Part shown: positions 1 through 9,098 of the stretch, piece by piece
How positions within the stretch are numbered: position 1 is the first letter of the stretch
Layout of the letters: each line of letters begins with the position of its first letter
DNA from: Pedobacter sp. PAMC26386
GTDB lineage: Bacteria > Bacteroidota > Bacteroidia > Sphingobacteriales > Sphingobacteriaceae
Length of the DNA: 64,000 bases
Direction: 5' to 3'
NCBI GenBank assembly: GCA_014302835.1
Contig: CP060294.1
Coordinates: forward strand, 2,231,067 to 2,295,066
Program-made: the position numbers and the translations under genes
The notes under the pieces: model-generated
What the model saw: only the letters and a program-made list of their open reading frames with translations
Told to the model about the DNA's origin: nothing
Database searches by the model: none

Positions 1-461
1 AATTGCAGAGCTCTCATCACATCGCGTTCTCCCAGCAGCATAGGAAGGTTGTTCAGCTCACCGATATTAATTTTTTGCAGTCCCATTTGCGGGCTGCTCA
101 CATTCTCATTGTTTTTCGTTCCAGATATCACCACTTCATCTAATTGATTCCCTGGTTCCAGCATAAAATTAAGGCGGGTATCTTTTGATAAAATTAAACG
201 CTGAGTGATCGTTTTGTAGCCAATAAAACTTACCGAAATATCATGTGTTCCTTCAATTGCACCGATAGTGTAAAAGCCGTAGCTATTGGTCATAGCTACA
301 GCAGATGTCCCAACGGTTATCTTAACACTGGCACCAATTAATGTTTCTCCAGTTTTACTATCAGTTATATTTCCCAGAATGGTCCTTTTGATCTGTGCAA
401 ATGAGAACTGGAATTGAGCGATTAGTAAAAACAGCAGCAGGACTCTATAAGTATATCGCAT
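1..461 (-). CDS. TonB-dependent receptor, N-terminal part (cut by window start)
   Basis: The frame opens at ATG 461 on the minus strand and stays open to base 1, so only the first 153 residues are seen. It starts with a signal peptide (LLLFLLIAQ..FSFAQ), then a carboxypeptidase-like regulatory beta-sandwich (residues ~25-105: ITDSKTGETLIGA, GFYTIG, VSFIGYKT), then the start of a plug domain (LDEVVISG..., GERDVMRALQ). This order is standard for Bacteroidota TonB-dependent outer-membrane transporters. The substrate cannot be told from this part, and a SusC-type versus siderophore-type receptor cannot be separated. It lies downstream of the priming transferase in the same direction with a 43-bp gap. 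Confidence 0.85.
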   Translation of the reverse strand, partial: MRYTYRVLLLFLLIAQFQFSFAQIKRTILGNITDSKTGETLIGASVKITVGTSAVAMTNSYGFYTIGAIEGTHDISVSFIGYKTITQRLILSKDTRLNFMLEPGNQLDEVVISGTKNNENVSSPQMGLQKINIGELNNLPMLLGERDVMRALQ

Positions 462-504
462 AAATCCGGTCGGCTAAGGGGCTAGATAAAATATTTACAT
501 CAGC

Positions 505-1899
505 TTAGTAAGCGTTATCTTCTCCATGAAGTACATTGATAATTGTCATAAACAAAATCTTCACATCCAGCATAGCTGTCCAGTTTTCCAAATACCAGAT
601 ATCGTGCTTAACACGTTTTTCCATAGAGCCAGCTTCCTTAGTTTCGCCACGAAAACCATTCACCTGTGCCCATCCCGTTATTCCTGGCTTCATAAAATGT
701 CTTACCATAAACTCACTGATAATAGCTCTGTATTGCTCAGTATGACTCAGCATGTGTGGTCTTGGCCCAACAACAGTCATGCTTCCGGCAAACACATTAA
801 AAAACTGAGGCAATTCATCCAAACTGGTCTTCCTCAGAAATTTACCAATTGGTGTGATGCGGTCATCGTTTTTAGTGGCCTGTTTTTTATCACTACTGTT
901 ATTCATACGCATACTTCTGAATTTCAAACACCAGAAAGGCTCATCATTTCTACCGCTTCGAAGTTGCTTAAACAAAACAGGTCCTTTACTTTGCAGTTTA
1001 ATCAGCAGTGCGATAATCGGATACAACCAGCTTAGAATAAATATGATTACCAGCCCACTGAATATGATATCAAATGTTCGCTTCTTAAAACGATTACCCA
1101 TCAATTCTAAAGGTTCATTGCGTAGGGTTATAATTGGGAATTCATCGCCCATATAACTCATTGTATAAGGCGCGTCTAAAGACCCCGCAATATCCGGAAT
1201 GAATTTTAAACGCAGACATTGCTTGTCCGCCTCACGAACCAGAGTATGCATCATAGGCATTCTTTCTGGTGCGACAGACACATATAAGTCTTTGACACCG
1301 CCAGCTGCTGCTGCTTTCATTTCAGCAATTGCATACTCTGAAATCAAACCAGTTTTATCGCTATAAAAATCCTCATCACACTTAGCTATAATTCCATAAA
1401 AATCTACATTATTTTGCTGAGTCAGATAACTGGCTAAGCGGTCACCGGTAGGATTTCCTCCCATTACCGCTACCTTTTTAGTGACATGAAATTTATTGAT
1501 CAGCAAAAATTGAATAACTGTGCCAACAAAACGGTTTAGCAGGAAAGAAACAGAGAGCAGGAAGTAGAAAATCACAATGAATGTTTTTGAAAATTCTATA
1601 TTTTTCTCCAGTAACAGGTAAACAGAGAACAGCCCACAATGCATTAGAATACTTCTGAAAGTACTTCTGTAAATACGCTCCAAACGACGAGCTCCATGCT
1701 CCGTATACATACCAAATAATAAGGCATTAAATACCCAGATCAAATTACAAATAACAACATAGTGATGAAGCAACTCATAAGAAACAAATTTTCCTAAAAA
1801 AATGCTAATGTTAAATGCAGCGAAGTAAATCAAGTTCAGCATTAACAAGTCGGTGATCGGTAAAACATACCTCAGAAGATATAAATAGCGTGTTTGCAT
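505..1899 (-). CDS. Undecaprenyl-phosphate sugar-1-phosphate transferase (WcaJ type)
   Basis: This 464-residue inner-membrane enzyme should start repeat-unit assembly by putting a sugar-1-phosphate (usually glucose-1-P) on undecaprenyl phosphate. The N-terminal ~130 residues hold several membrane spans, followed by a nucleotide-binding-like middle (VAVMGGNPTGDRLASYL) and, from ~residue 270, a bacterial sugar transferase domain. That domain shows a membrane segment, KFRSM, TSLDELPQFFNV, VGPRPH and KPGITGWAQVNG. The length fits the polyprenyl glycosylphosphotransferase family. It is the last polysaccharide gene of the locus, separated from rfbA by a terminator, and has its own promoter-like sequence just upstream. 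Sugar specificity is inferred only from family. Confidence 0.92.
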   Translation of the reverse strand: MQTRYLYLLRYVLPITDLLMLNLIYFAAFNISIFLGKFVSYELLHHYVVICNLIWVFNALLFGMYTEHGARRLERIYRSTFRSILMHCGLFSVYLLLEKNIEFSKTFIVIFYFLLSVSFLLNRFVGTVIQFLLINKFHVTKKVAVMGGNPTGDRLASYLTQQNNVDFYGIIAKCDEDFYSDKTGLISEYAIAEMKAAAAGGVKDLYVSVAPERMPMMHTLVREADKQCLRLKFIPDIAGSLDAPYTMSYMGDEFPIITLRNEPLELMGNRFKKRTFDIIFSGLVIIFILSWLYPIIALLIKLQSKGPVLFKQLRSGRNDEPFWCLKFRSMRMNNSSDKKQATKNDDRITPIGKFLRKTSLDELPQFFNVFAGSMTVVGPRPHMLSHTEQYRAIISEFMVRHFMKPGITGWAQVNGFRGETKEAGSMEKRVKHDIWYLENWTAMLDVKILFMTIINVLHGEDNAY

Positions 1900-1922
1900 A
1901 GGTAGATTATAATATAGATAAA

Positions 1923-1952
1923 CGAATATAGCAAATAAGCGTCAACCGCAAA
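1923..1952 (-). promoter_or_regulatory. Bacteroidota-type promoter for the WcaJ-like gene
   Basis: On the minus strand TTTG (1952-1949) is followed after 18 bases by TATATTCG (1930-1923), one mismatch from the Bacteroidota -7 consensus TAnnTTTG, with the usual 17-23 spacing. The ATG lies 23 bases further on, giving a short leader. This is a motif match only. Confidence 0.45.
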
Positions 1953-2154
1953 GATTATTATCAAATATATTGCAATATTTAACTTAAAAAGATATTTAAT
2001 GTGAAATTATTATTAATTAATCAATATTTATATATTTAATTATAAAAAATAAGCCTAATACTCCCTAAAGTTTTAAAAGAAAATTTATCATTTCATTTAA
2101 GAATAAAAACATTAATAGAGCATTAGAGTAACATTAGAAAAATATTAAACTCCT

Positions 2155-2198
2155 AAAAAAAATCCCCGTGCATCAAATGTGCACGGGGGATTTTTTTT
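2155..2198 (-). terminator. Bidirectional rho-independent terminator after rfbA
   Basis: CCCCGTGCA (2164-2172) and TGCACGGGG (2180-2188) form a 9-bp GC-rich stem with a 7-base loop. It is flanked by eight A on one side (2155-2162) and eight T on the other (2191-2198), so it can end transcripts in either direction. It lies 29 bases past the rfbA stop and separates the rfb genes from the priming transferase. Confidence 0.85.
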
Positions 2199-2226
2199 AA
2201 GAGCAAAGGCTCAACAGGAAATAGAG

Positions 2227-3087
2227 CTATTTGATTAACTTAAGTAAATATTGACCATATCCACTTTTAACAAGCGGAGCTGCGACAACAGCAAGCTGAT
2301 CTGCATTAATAAAGCCCATCCGGTAAGCAACCTCTTCGATTGCACCTATTTTCAACCCCTGACGCTCTTCAATAACTTGAACAAACTGACCCGCCTGCAT
2401 TAAAGAATTGAACGTACCCGTATCTAACCAGGCAGTCCCACGACTCAACACACCAACTTTCAGCTTACCCTGATCAAGATAAACCCTATTTACATCTGTA
2501 ATTTCATATTCACCACGGGGAGAGGGCTTAATATTTTTCGCAATCTCAACAACACTATTATCATAAAAATACAATCCGGGAACTGCATAATCAGATTTCG
2601 GTTTTTCCGGCTTCTCCTCTATAGAGATAGCCTTATGATCACCATCAAATTCAACAACTCCATAACGCTCAGGATCAGAGACCTGGTAAGCAAACACCAC
2701 ACCACCATCCGGATCCGTACTCGCCTGCAATAATTTAGACATCCCTTCACCGTAAAAAATATTATCACCCAACACCAGAGACACCTTATCTTTCCCAATA
2801 AAATCAGCTCCAATCACAAAAGCCTGAGCTAAACCATTTGGTTCAGCCTGCGCCGCATAAGAGAATTTACAACCCAGACGACTTCCATCGCCCAGCAATT
2901 TTTCGAAATTTGGAAGATCATGAGGCGTAGAAATAATCAACACCTCTCTAATACCCGCAAGCATCAAGGTAGATAATGGATAATATATCATCGGCTTATC
3001 ATAAACCGGCATCATTTGTTTACTCATCACCAAGGTCAGCGGATGCAAACGCGTCCCGCTTCCTCCTGCCAGAATTATTCCTTTCAT
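2227..3087 (-). CDS. rfbA: Glucose-1-phosphate thymidylyltransferase
   Basis: This 286-residue cytoplasmic enzyme makes dTDP-glucose from dTTP and glucose-1-phosphate, the first step towards dTDP-L-rhamnose and other dTDP-6-deoxyhexoses. The nucleotide-binding start ([16 protein letters not shown]), the K/PM region ([17 protein letters not shown]), GDNIFYG and the EEKP segment are all intact, and the length is normal for RmlA. It is the last gene of rfbB-rfbD-rfbA, 9 bases after rfbD, with a strong terminator beyond it. Confidence 0.96.
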   Translation of the reverse strand: MKGIILAGGSGTRLHPLTLVMSKQMMPVYDKPMIYYPLSTLMLAGIREVLIISTPHDLPNFEKLLGDGSRLGCKFSYAAQAEPNGLAQAFVIGADFIGKDKVSLVLGDNIFYGEGMSKLLQASTDPDGGVVFAYQVSDPERYGVVEFDGDHKAISIEEKPEKPKSDYAVPGLYFYDNSVVEIAKNIKPSPRGEYEITDVNRVYLDQGKLKVGVLSRGTAWLDTGTFNSLMQAGQFVQVIEERQGLKIGAIEEVAYRMGFINADQLAVVAAPLVKSGYGQYLLKLIK

Positions 3088-3096
3088 ACGTTAATT

Positions 3097-3963
3097 TTAA
3101 CCGTTACCCACTAAAGCCAATTGACCAATACAAACATTTAAACTATCTCTCCAATATGGAATTTCCAGATCAAATGTTTCTTTGATCTTAGTTTTATCCA
3201 TTACAGAAAATTTTGGCCTGATAGCCCTGGTTGGATACTTAGAAGTCGGAATCGGCAACAACCTAACCTCTGTATCACTTAAATCAAAAATACCCTTCGC
3301 AAAATCATACCACGAAGTCACCCCCTCATTACTATAATGATAAACGCCATAAGCCATTTTCCCAGAATCAATAATCGCCAGAATCGCCTTTGCCAGATCA
3401 ATTGCATAAGTAGGTGTACCAATCTGGTCAGCTATAATATTCAGCTCTTCTCTTTCCGCCCCTAACTTCAACATGGTTTTCACAAAATTATTCCCATATT
3501 CAGAATAGAGCCAACTGGTACGAATAATAAAATGAGCAGGAAGTGCTATCGCAACAGCTACTTCTCCTTCTAACTTAGTCAACCCATAGACATTTATCGG
3601 ATCCGCGGCATCCGTCTCCTTTAACAAATCGACACCGCTACCAGCAAACACAAAATCCGTAGAGACATGGACCATCACCGCACCAAATTCGTGACACAAC
3701 AAAGCGATATTAGCCGCCCCATCTTTATTTATTTTTCTGCAAAGCAAAATATCATCTTCCGCCTTATCAACAGCCGTATAAGCCGCACAGTTAATCACAA
3801 ATTCAGGCTGTTCTGCCTTAAAAAGTTTTTTAAGCGATTCAAAATCAAGGATATTTCCAACCTGCTCATCAGGAAAAGAAATAGAGCTCAAACTAGTCTC
3901 AGTAGCTACTTTTTTAATACAACTGCCCAATTGACCAGATGCACCTAATACTAATATTTTCAT
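3097..3963 (-). CDS. rfbD: dTDP-4-dehydrorhamnose reductase
   Basis: This 288-residue short-chain-dehydrogenase-fold enzyme normally reduces dTDP-4-keto-L-rhamnose to dTDP-L-rhamnose with NAD(P)H. It has the N-terminal GASGQLG cofactor loop, INCAAYTAVDKAE, STDFVF and the YGLTKLEGE catalytic Tyr/Lys motif. Its ATG abuts the rfbB stop codon with no gap, which implies coupled translation. The 3,5-epimerase RfbC that should supply its substrate is not in the window, so it may be elsewhere. Confidence 0.94.
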   Translation of the reverse strand: MKILVLGASGQLGSCIKKVATETSLSSISFPDEQVGNILDFESLKKLFKAEQPEFVINCAAYTAVDKAEDDILLCRKINKDGAANIALLCHEFGAVMVHVSTDFVFAGSGVDLLKETDAADPINVYGLTKLEGEVAVAIALPAHFIIRTSWLYSEYGNNFVKTMLKLGAEREELNIIADQIGTPTYAIDLAKAILAIIDSGKMAYGVYHYSNEGVTSWYDFAKGIFDLSDTEVRLLPIPTSKYPTRAIRPKFSVMDKTKIKETFDLEIPYWRDSLNVCIGQLALVGNG

Positions 3964-5019
3964 TTATCTTTCTGCATATTGAGTTTCGTAATAAGACTGA
4001 TAGTTAGAAGAAGTAACATCATTGAGCCATTGCTCATTCTCCAAATACCATTCCACAGTTTTCTCTAACCCTTCTTCAAACCGCAGACTAGGCACCCAAC
4101 CCAGCTTTTCCTGAAGTTTAGAAGAATCAATTGCATACCTCAGATCATGTCCGGCACGATCTGTTACATAAGTAATCAATTGTTCAGAAGAACCTACCTC
4201 ACGCCCCAGCTTATTATCCATAATTTTGCAAAGCAGCTTGATCAGATCAATATTTTTCCATTCATTATGCCCACCAATATTGTAAGTCTCACCTGTCTTT
4301 GCCTGATGAAAAATCACATCAATAGCACGCGCATGATCTTCCACCCACAACCAGTCCCGCACATTCTCACCTTTACCATAAACAGGAACCGCTTTATTAT
4401 TCTTAATATTATTAATAGCTAACGGAATCAGCTTCTCAGGAAAATGATGAGACCCGTAATTATTCGAACAATTCGAGATCACTACGTCCAAACCGTAAGT
4501 ATCATGATAAGCACGCACAAAATGATCAGAGCTTGCCTTAGAAGCAGAATAAGGACTATGCGGATCATAAGCAGTAGCTTCAGTAAACATACCCACCTCA
4601 CCAAGAGCACCATAAACCTCATCTGTAGAAACATGGTAAAAGCGTTTCTGGCTATATTCACCTTTCCAAGATTCCTTTGCCGCATTTAAAAGATTCACAG
4701 TCCCAATAACATTAGTCATCACAAACTCCATTGGACTCGCTATAGACCGGTCAACGTGAGATTCTGCAGCCAAATGAATTACCGCATCAAATTGATTTAC
4801 ATGAAACAATTCAGTAATAAAATCCGCATCTACAATATCCCCTTTTACAAATTCATAATTATCCTCCCCTTCTACATCAACCAAGTTTAAAAGATTACCC
4901 GCATAAGTTAGCTTATCGAGATTCACAATCTTATAATCAGGATAGCTCTTAACAAACCGACGCACTACATGAGAACCGATGAACCCGGCGCCACCAGTAA
5001 TTAAAATTCTTTTTTTCAT
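3964..5019 (-). CDS. rfbB: dTDP-glucose 4,6-dehydratase
   Basis: This 351-residue NAD-dependent dehydratase turns dTDP-glucose into dTDP-4-keto-6-deoxyglucose. Visible are the GGAGFIGSH cofactor loop, HLAAESHVDRSI, STDEVYG and the catalytic YSASKASSDH, plus NCSNNYG. I chose ATG 5019 (MKKRILITGG). A GTG three bases earlier would add one residue. It is the first rfb gene, 33 bases after the upstream nucleotidyltransferase, and is followed directly by rfbD. Confidence 0.96.
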   Translation of the reverse strand: MKKRILITGGAGFIGSHVVRRFVKSYPDYKIVNLDKLTYAGNLLNLVDVEGEDNYEFVKGDIVDADFITELFHVNQFDAVIHLAAESHVDRSIASPMEFVMTNVIGTVNLLNAAKESWKGEYSQKRFYHVSTDEVYGALGEVGMFTEATAYDPHSPYSASKASSDHFVRAYHDTYGLDVVISNCSNNYGSHHFPEKLIPLAINNIKNNKAVPVYGKGENVRDWLWVEDHARAIDVIFHQAKTGETYNIGGHNEWKNIDLIKLLCKIMDNKLGREVGSSEQLITYVTDRAGHDLRYAIDSSKLQEKLGWVPSLRFEEGLEKTVEWYLENEQWLNDVTSSNYQSYYETQYAER

Positions 5020-5052
5020 CACAATATATTTAATAGTTGATTATCCTGATTA

Positions 5053-5961
5053 TTAACTCCACAAATTAGCAGGATAAATACCTGCGTTAGTTAACTCCAG
5101 CAATTGCGCTTTCACAATTAACGCATCCTCCTTAAAGGTCACGCCAAACCACCTGGCCTGAGTAGGAATCATTTTCACCACACCCTTACCCGCAGCAATC
5201 AGCTGATCGGCCACCTCAGGAATCAGAAACTCTGCTTTCAGATTATTTACATTTGCAATCAGAAACTTGACATACTCCGCTTCACTCCATTTCACAAATT
5301 CCGGGGTGAAACAAAAAAAATTCATACTCACTTTTGCATCAAGCGATAGCTCTACTGCAGACACACCTTCTTTAGCAATTGCTTTACCATCGATTTTACT
5401 AATTTCCTTACGCTCCGTAATACCCACGATATTACCCTCCTCATTTACATTAATTTCACCACGACTCACAGAACCATGATCACTCAAGGTATTCCTAAGC
5501 TCATATCCAACACAAGCATACTTTCCATCTTCCGATTCTTTTGTCAGAAAATCATAAGCTTGACAAAAAGCATCATAACCATAAAAATCATCCGCATTAA
5601 TTACAGCAAAAGGAGAGTCCAGCACATCCTTTGTACATAATAAAGCATGCTGAGTTCCAAATGGTTTTATTCGATGTGAAGAGATTTCTGTTCCACCACT
5701 AAACTTATCCAAAGATTGATATACATAATCAAACTCAATCTTACCTATTAGCTTAGGCTCAATGGATTTTTTAAAAGGATCAGCAAATTCTTCACGAATG
5801 ATAAAAATCACTTTACCAAAGCCTGCTTTGATTGCATCAAAAATTGAATACTCCATAATTGTCTCACCTGAAGGACCAAAGGACTCAATTTGCTTATTAC
5901 CACCGTATCTGCTCGCCATTCCAGCAGCCAAAATCACCAATGAGGGTTTTAATTTTATCAT
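5053..5961 (-). CDS. Sugar nucleotidyltransferase, UTP-glucose-1-P uridylyltransferase-like fold
   Basis: This 302-residue protein has the nucleotidyltransferase start LVILAAGMASRYGGNKQIE, with AAG instead of the usual AGG and a GGNKQ phosphate-binding stretch. Later come VINADDFYG (metal-binding Asp region), ERKEI and TFKED near the end. Family members in Bacteroidota are mostly annotated as nucleotidyltransferases of unknown substrate, and a sugar-1-phosphate is expected. The ATG at 5961 is preferred. A GTG at 5982 would add seven residues and overlap the promoter-like box. It sits upstream of rfbB in the same direction and opposite manC. Confidence 0.75.
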   Translation of the reverse strand: MIKLKPSLVILAAGMASRYGGNKQIESFGPSGETIMEYSIFDAIKAGFGKVIFIIREEFADPFKKSIEPKLIGKIEFDYVYQSLDKFSGGTEISSHRIKPFGTQHALLCTKDVLDSPFAVINADDFYGYDAFCQAYDFLTKESEDGKYACVGYELRNTLSDHGSVSRGEINVNEEGNIVGITERKEISKIDGKAIAKEGVSAVELSLDAKVSMNFFCFTPEFVKWSEAEYVKFLIANVNNLKAEFLIPEVADQLIAAGKGVVKMIPTQARWFGVTFKEDALIVKAQLLELTNAGIYPANLWS

Positions 5962-5981
5962 AAATAGAGATGTTATAAGCA

Positions 5982-5989
5982 CAAATATA
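5982..5989 (-). promoter_or_regulatory. Perfect -7 box upstream of the nucleotidyltransferase-rfb genes
   Basis: TATATTTG on the minus strand matches the TAnnTTTG consensus exactly and lies 20 bases before ATG 5961. No clear TTG box is found 17-23 bases upstream, so this is half of a promoter at best. Confidence 0.4.
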
Positions 5990-6362
5990 GCACTCTTAAG
6001 CCCTTTTCTTCATTATCATTGCATTAAATTTTCATTTAAATATAATACTTTAATATTATTAGCTATTTATTAAACATAAAACCATATAAAAACATAATTA
6101 TAATAACATAAAAATAAATACATTTGCAATAACAAAATGATTTAAAGGTTAAAAAATCATTAATTAAAGAATTCAATGATAGTTTTAACATAATAATTCG
6201 ATAATTTTAAAATTAAGCACACCAGCAGCATCTAAAAAAATCTACACATTCATTTCTATCAGAAAAAAAACAATCAAAGTACAAAACAAAAATAAAACAC
6301 GCCAATAAATCATAATATAAAGATTTACAAGTATTTAAAACAAACACACTCAATCAACAACT
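5990..6362. other. Divergent AT-rich promoter region
   Basis: This stretch separates the minus-strand nucleotidyltransferase-rfb genes from plus-strand manC. It is strongly AT-rich with many A runs on the plus strand. Apart from the -7 box next to it, no gene, hairpin or repeat stood out. Confidence 0.6.
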
Positions 6363-7442
6363 ATGAAGAACAACAATTTTGCATTAATAATGGCCGGAGG
6401 TGTAGGCAGCAGATTCTGGCCCAAAAGCCGCAATGCATACCCTAAACAGTTTCTTGATATCCTAGGTATAGGACAATCATTACTACAGTTAACTTATAAT
6501 CGTTTTTTGAAATTATTCCCAGCCGAAAACATATATATTGTAACCAACAGTCAGTACAGCGAAATCATTATTGATCAGCTAAAAGGAATTAGTTCAGCAC
6601 AACTAATTTGCGAACCCAGCCGCAATAATACCGCCCCATGCATAGCCTATGCTTCATTTAAGCTTAATTCGATAAATCCTGAGGCAAATATAGTCGTTGC
6701 TCCCTCAGATCATTTTATACTTCATGAGGATATTTTCATAGAAAAAATCAAACAAGCATTAAACTATACAGAAAAACACGAAGCTTTAGTCACATTAGGC
6801 ATATCACCAACCAGGCCAGATACCGGATATGGTTATATAAAATATGAAACAGCAGAAAAAGAAGGGCTTCACAAAGTGATCCAGTTTACGGAGAAACCAT
6901 CGCTTGACAAAGCAAAAGAGTTTCTGAAAGCCGGAGATTACCTTTGGAACGCCGGCATTTTCATCTGGAAAGTCAGCTCTATACTTAAAGGATTAAAAGA
7001 ACACGCTGAACCCATATACAACTTATTCCAGAGCGGTAACGAAGTATACAATACACCAGAAGAACAGTCATTTATTGACGAAAATTACCCGAAATCACCT
7101 AATATCTCTATTGATTACGCAATCATGGAACAAGCGAAGAATGTCTTCACTATTCCTGCGGATTTCGGGTGGTCAGATCTGGGTACATGGGCCTCATTAT
7201 ATGCATCCGCCCCTAGAAATGATGATAATAATGTATTATCCGCCAAACAACTCAATATAAAAGACACTCAAAACAGCATTATCCATATCAACAGCGATAA
7301 ACTAGCGATCATCAGAGGTCTTGATAACTTCATAGTTGTTGATGAAGGTAACGCACTACTAATTTACCCAAAAGAACAAGAACAGGAAATCAAAGAAGTA
7401 GTCAAAGAAATGAGTATAACATTTGGGGATACTTTCATATAA
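6363..7442 (+). CDS. manC: Mannose-1-phosphate guanylyltransferase
   Basis: This 359-residue enzyme should make GDP-mannose from GTP and mannose-1-phosphate for polysaccharide assembly. It has the family start IMAGGVGSRFWPKSR..YPKQFLDI, NTAPCIAYA, VAPSDHFI, FTEKP and LWNAGIFIW. It is the short, single-domain form without the C-terminal isomerase domain. It is followed 52 bases later by the Wzi-like gene on the same strand, and the two form a plus-strand pair inside an otherwise minus-strand locus. Confidence 0.93.
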   Translation: MKNNNFALIMAGGVGSRFWPKSRNAYPKQFLDILGIGQSLLQLTYNRFLKLFPAENIYIVTNSQYSEIIIDQLKGISSAQLICEPSRNNTAPCIAYASFKLNSINPEANIVVAPSDHFILHEDIFIEKIKQALNYTEKHEALVTLGISPTRPDTGYGYIKYETAEKEGLHKVIQFTEKPSLDKAKEFLKAGDYLWNAGIFIWKVSSILKGLKEHAEPIYNLFQSGNEVYNTPEEQSFIDENYPKSPNISIDYAIMEQAKNVFTIPADFGWSDLGTWASLYASAPRNDDNNVLSAKQLNIKDTQNSIIHINSDKLAIIRGLDNFIVVDEGNALLIYPKEQEQEIKEVVKEMSITFGDTFI

Positions 7443-7494
7443 ATTCATACGCTCTCAAGATAAGCTAAGTATTTTTTCTTCATCCGATCCCGCT

Positions 7495-9057
7495 ATGAAT
7501 TTCATCAAAACAATTCACATTAAAATTCCACCAATCACCCTGTTACTTTTAATTTCTGCTAGTCAAATAAAAGCCCAGACCTTCAAGAACATCAAGGCCG
7601 AAATAGAAACCCAGGCCATTGGAACCACCAATAACGCTGTACCTTTCTGGATGAGATCAAATCAATTTGGGTCCGTACCATCACCCGGTGCATCAGCTAG
7701 TTTTCTTGCTAGATTTCGCCGGGATTACACACCCTCCCTGATCACTGACAGTAATTACAGAAAGGAAAAACTGGTAGATTGGGGATTTGGCATTGAAGGA
7801 AGAGCAAATGCCGGCAAAGAATCTAGTTTACAACTCATCGAAGCCTACGCTAAAATAAAAGCCGGAATTTTTCAACTGAAAGGTGGAAGAACCAAAGACG
7901 TCATGGGCTTAAATGGTGATAGCTCCTTAAGTTCAGGCAATTTCGCCGTATCTGGAAATGCACTGGGAATACCTAAAATAGAACTTTCCATACCAAACTA
8001 CTACACCATCCCAATATTTGATGGTCTCTTCGCATTTAAGGGGAACTTTACACATGGATGGATAGGAAAAACAAGAATCCTGGATGTCATCTCCGGGTCT
8101 CCACCAAATCCGACCCTATACTATATCAAAAACACCCATCCAGAGACTTATTTCCACCAAAAATCAGTATACATACGCCTTGGTAAACAGGACTGGAAAT
8201 TAAAACTTTATGGAGGCTTTAATCACCAGGTTTACTGGGGCAATGAAAAGGAAGCATTCGGTTCAAATTTCAAATTATCTCCCCTAAAGTCCTTTTTTTA
8301 CGTAGCAACTGGAAAATCTTATGGAGCAGCAGGTGTTCCAACCTCTAAGATCGGCAATCAGCTGGGGTCAATTGACATTGGTGCAACATACGATTTCAAC
8401 GACATAAAAATCATGATATACCGTCAAAGCTTTTACGATGTCGGAGCACTATCAAAACTCGCTAATATCAGGGACGGCTTAAATGGTATTAGTATCGAGA
8501 ACAAACATTACAACCTCAAAAACCATGGTTTTGAATGGAAGAAAGCATTATTTGAGTTCTTTTACTCAAAAGATCAAGCCGGCTATCCTTGGTCTATCCC
8601 AACAAAATCTGGCGACGAAGACTATTACAATAACTTTTACTACATGGAAGGGTGGTCTTATAAAGGTTTAGGTGTTGGAAATCCTTTTATCACCACTAAA
8701 GAGGATGCAAGACAAGGACAAGCCCACCGGTATGCAGATTATTTCCTGAACAACAGGATAGTTGCATTTCACTTTGGACTTTCAGGAAGCTTAAGCGACT
8801 GGAACTTCTCCTCAAAACTATCTTACTCACGCAACTACGGTACATTTGGAACAAGCATTTATGGCGGATCAACCGGTACAATCAGAAACCCGCAAACCAC
8901 GAATATATTTGTACCAGTTCAGCAATTCTCCTTTTACCTGGAGAGTATGAAAGCTTTGAATAAGGGCTATAGCGTTGGTTTTGCTACAGCCCTTGATCAG
9001 GGAAAATTGTTATATAATTCTTATGGTTTAGTGTTAAAACTAAAAAAGGAGCTGTAA
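7495..9057 (+). CDS. Capsule assembly Wzi family outer-membrane protein
   Basis: This is a 520-residue protein from ATG 7495, which gives a proper signal peptide (PPITLLLLISASQIKAQ). An in-frame ATG at 7423 would overlap the manC end and spoil the signal, so I reject it. The mature part is a run of alternating aromatic/polar beta-strands typical of a barrel, with Wzi-family stretches such as VPFWMRSNQFG near residue 45 and KGGRTKDVMGLNG. Wzi proteins anchor capsule to the outer surface. The placement in the EPS locus supports that role here. Confidence 0.8.
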   Translation: MNFIKTIHIKIPPITLLLLISASQIKAQTFKNIKAEIETQAIGTTNNAVPFWMRSNQFGSVPSPGASASFLARFRRDYTPSLITDSNYRKEKLVDWGFGIEGRANAGKESSLQLIEAYAKIKAGIFQLKGGRTKDVMGLNGDSSLSSGNFAVSGNALGIPKIELSIPNYYTIPIFDGLFAFKGNFTHGWIGKTRILDVISGSPPNPTLYYIKNTHPETYFHQKSVYIRLGKQDWKLKLYGGFNHQVYWGNEKEAFGSNFKLSPLKSFFYVATGKSYGAAGVPTSKIGNQLGSIDIGATYDFNDIKIMIYRQSFYDVGALSKLANIRDGLNGISIENKHYNLKNHGFEWKKALFEFFYSKDQAGYPWSIPTKSGDEDYYNNFYYMEGWSYKGLGVGNPFITTKEDARQGQAHRYADYFLNNRIVAFHFGLSGSLSDWNFSSKLSYSRNYGTFGTSIYGGSTGTIRNPQTTNIFVPVQQFSFYLESMKALNKGYSVGFATALDQGKLLYNSYGLVLKLKKEL

Positions 9058-9065
9058 AACCTGGC

Positions 9066-9097
9066 GCCTGTTTATGTCTTATGGATTATAAACAGGC
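9066..9097. terminator. Hairpin between convergent genes
   Basis: GCCTGTTTAT (9066-9075) and ATAAACAGGC (9088-9097) make a perfect 10-bp stem with a 12-base loop in the 41-bp gap between two converging genes. There is no long T run on either side, so termination is likely but not certain. Confidence 0.45.
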
Positions 9098-9098
9098 A

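Larger units (their letters stand above)
1900..2226. other. AT-rich intergenic region between rfbA and the WcaJ-like gene
   Basis: This 327-bp gap holds the promoter-like site at 1923-1952, a very AT-rich middle part (about 1960-2160) without a credible gene, and the rfbA-side terminator at 2155-2198. Nothing else was recognised. Confidence 0.7.

Noticed and set aside
7423..7494. Earlier start for the Wzi-like gene
   Set aside because: It overlaps manC and adds 24 polar residues before the signal peptide.
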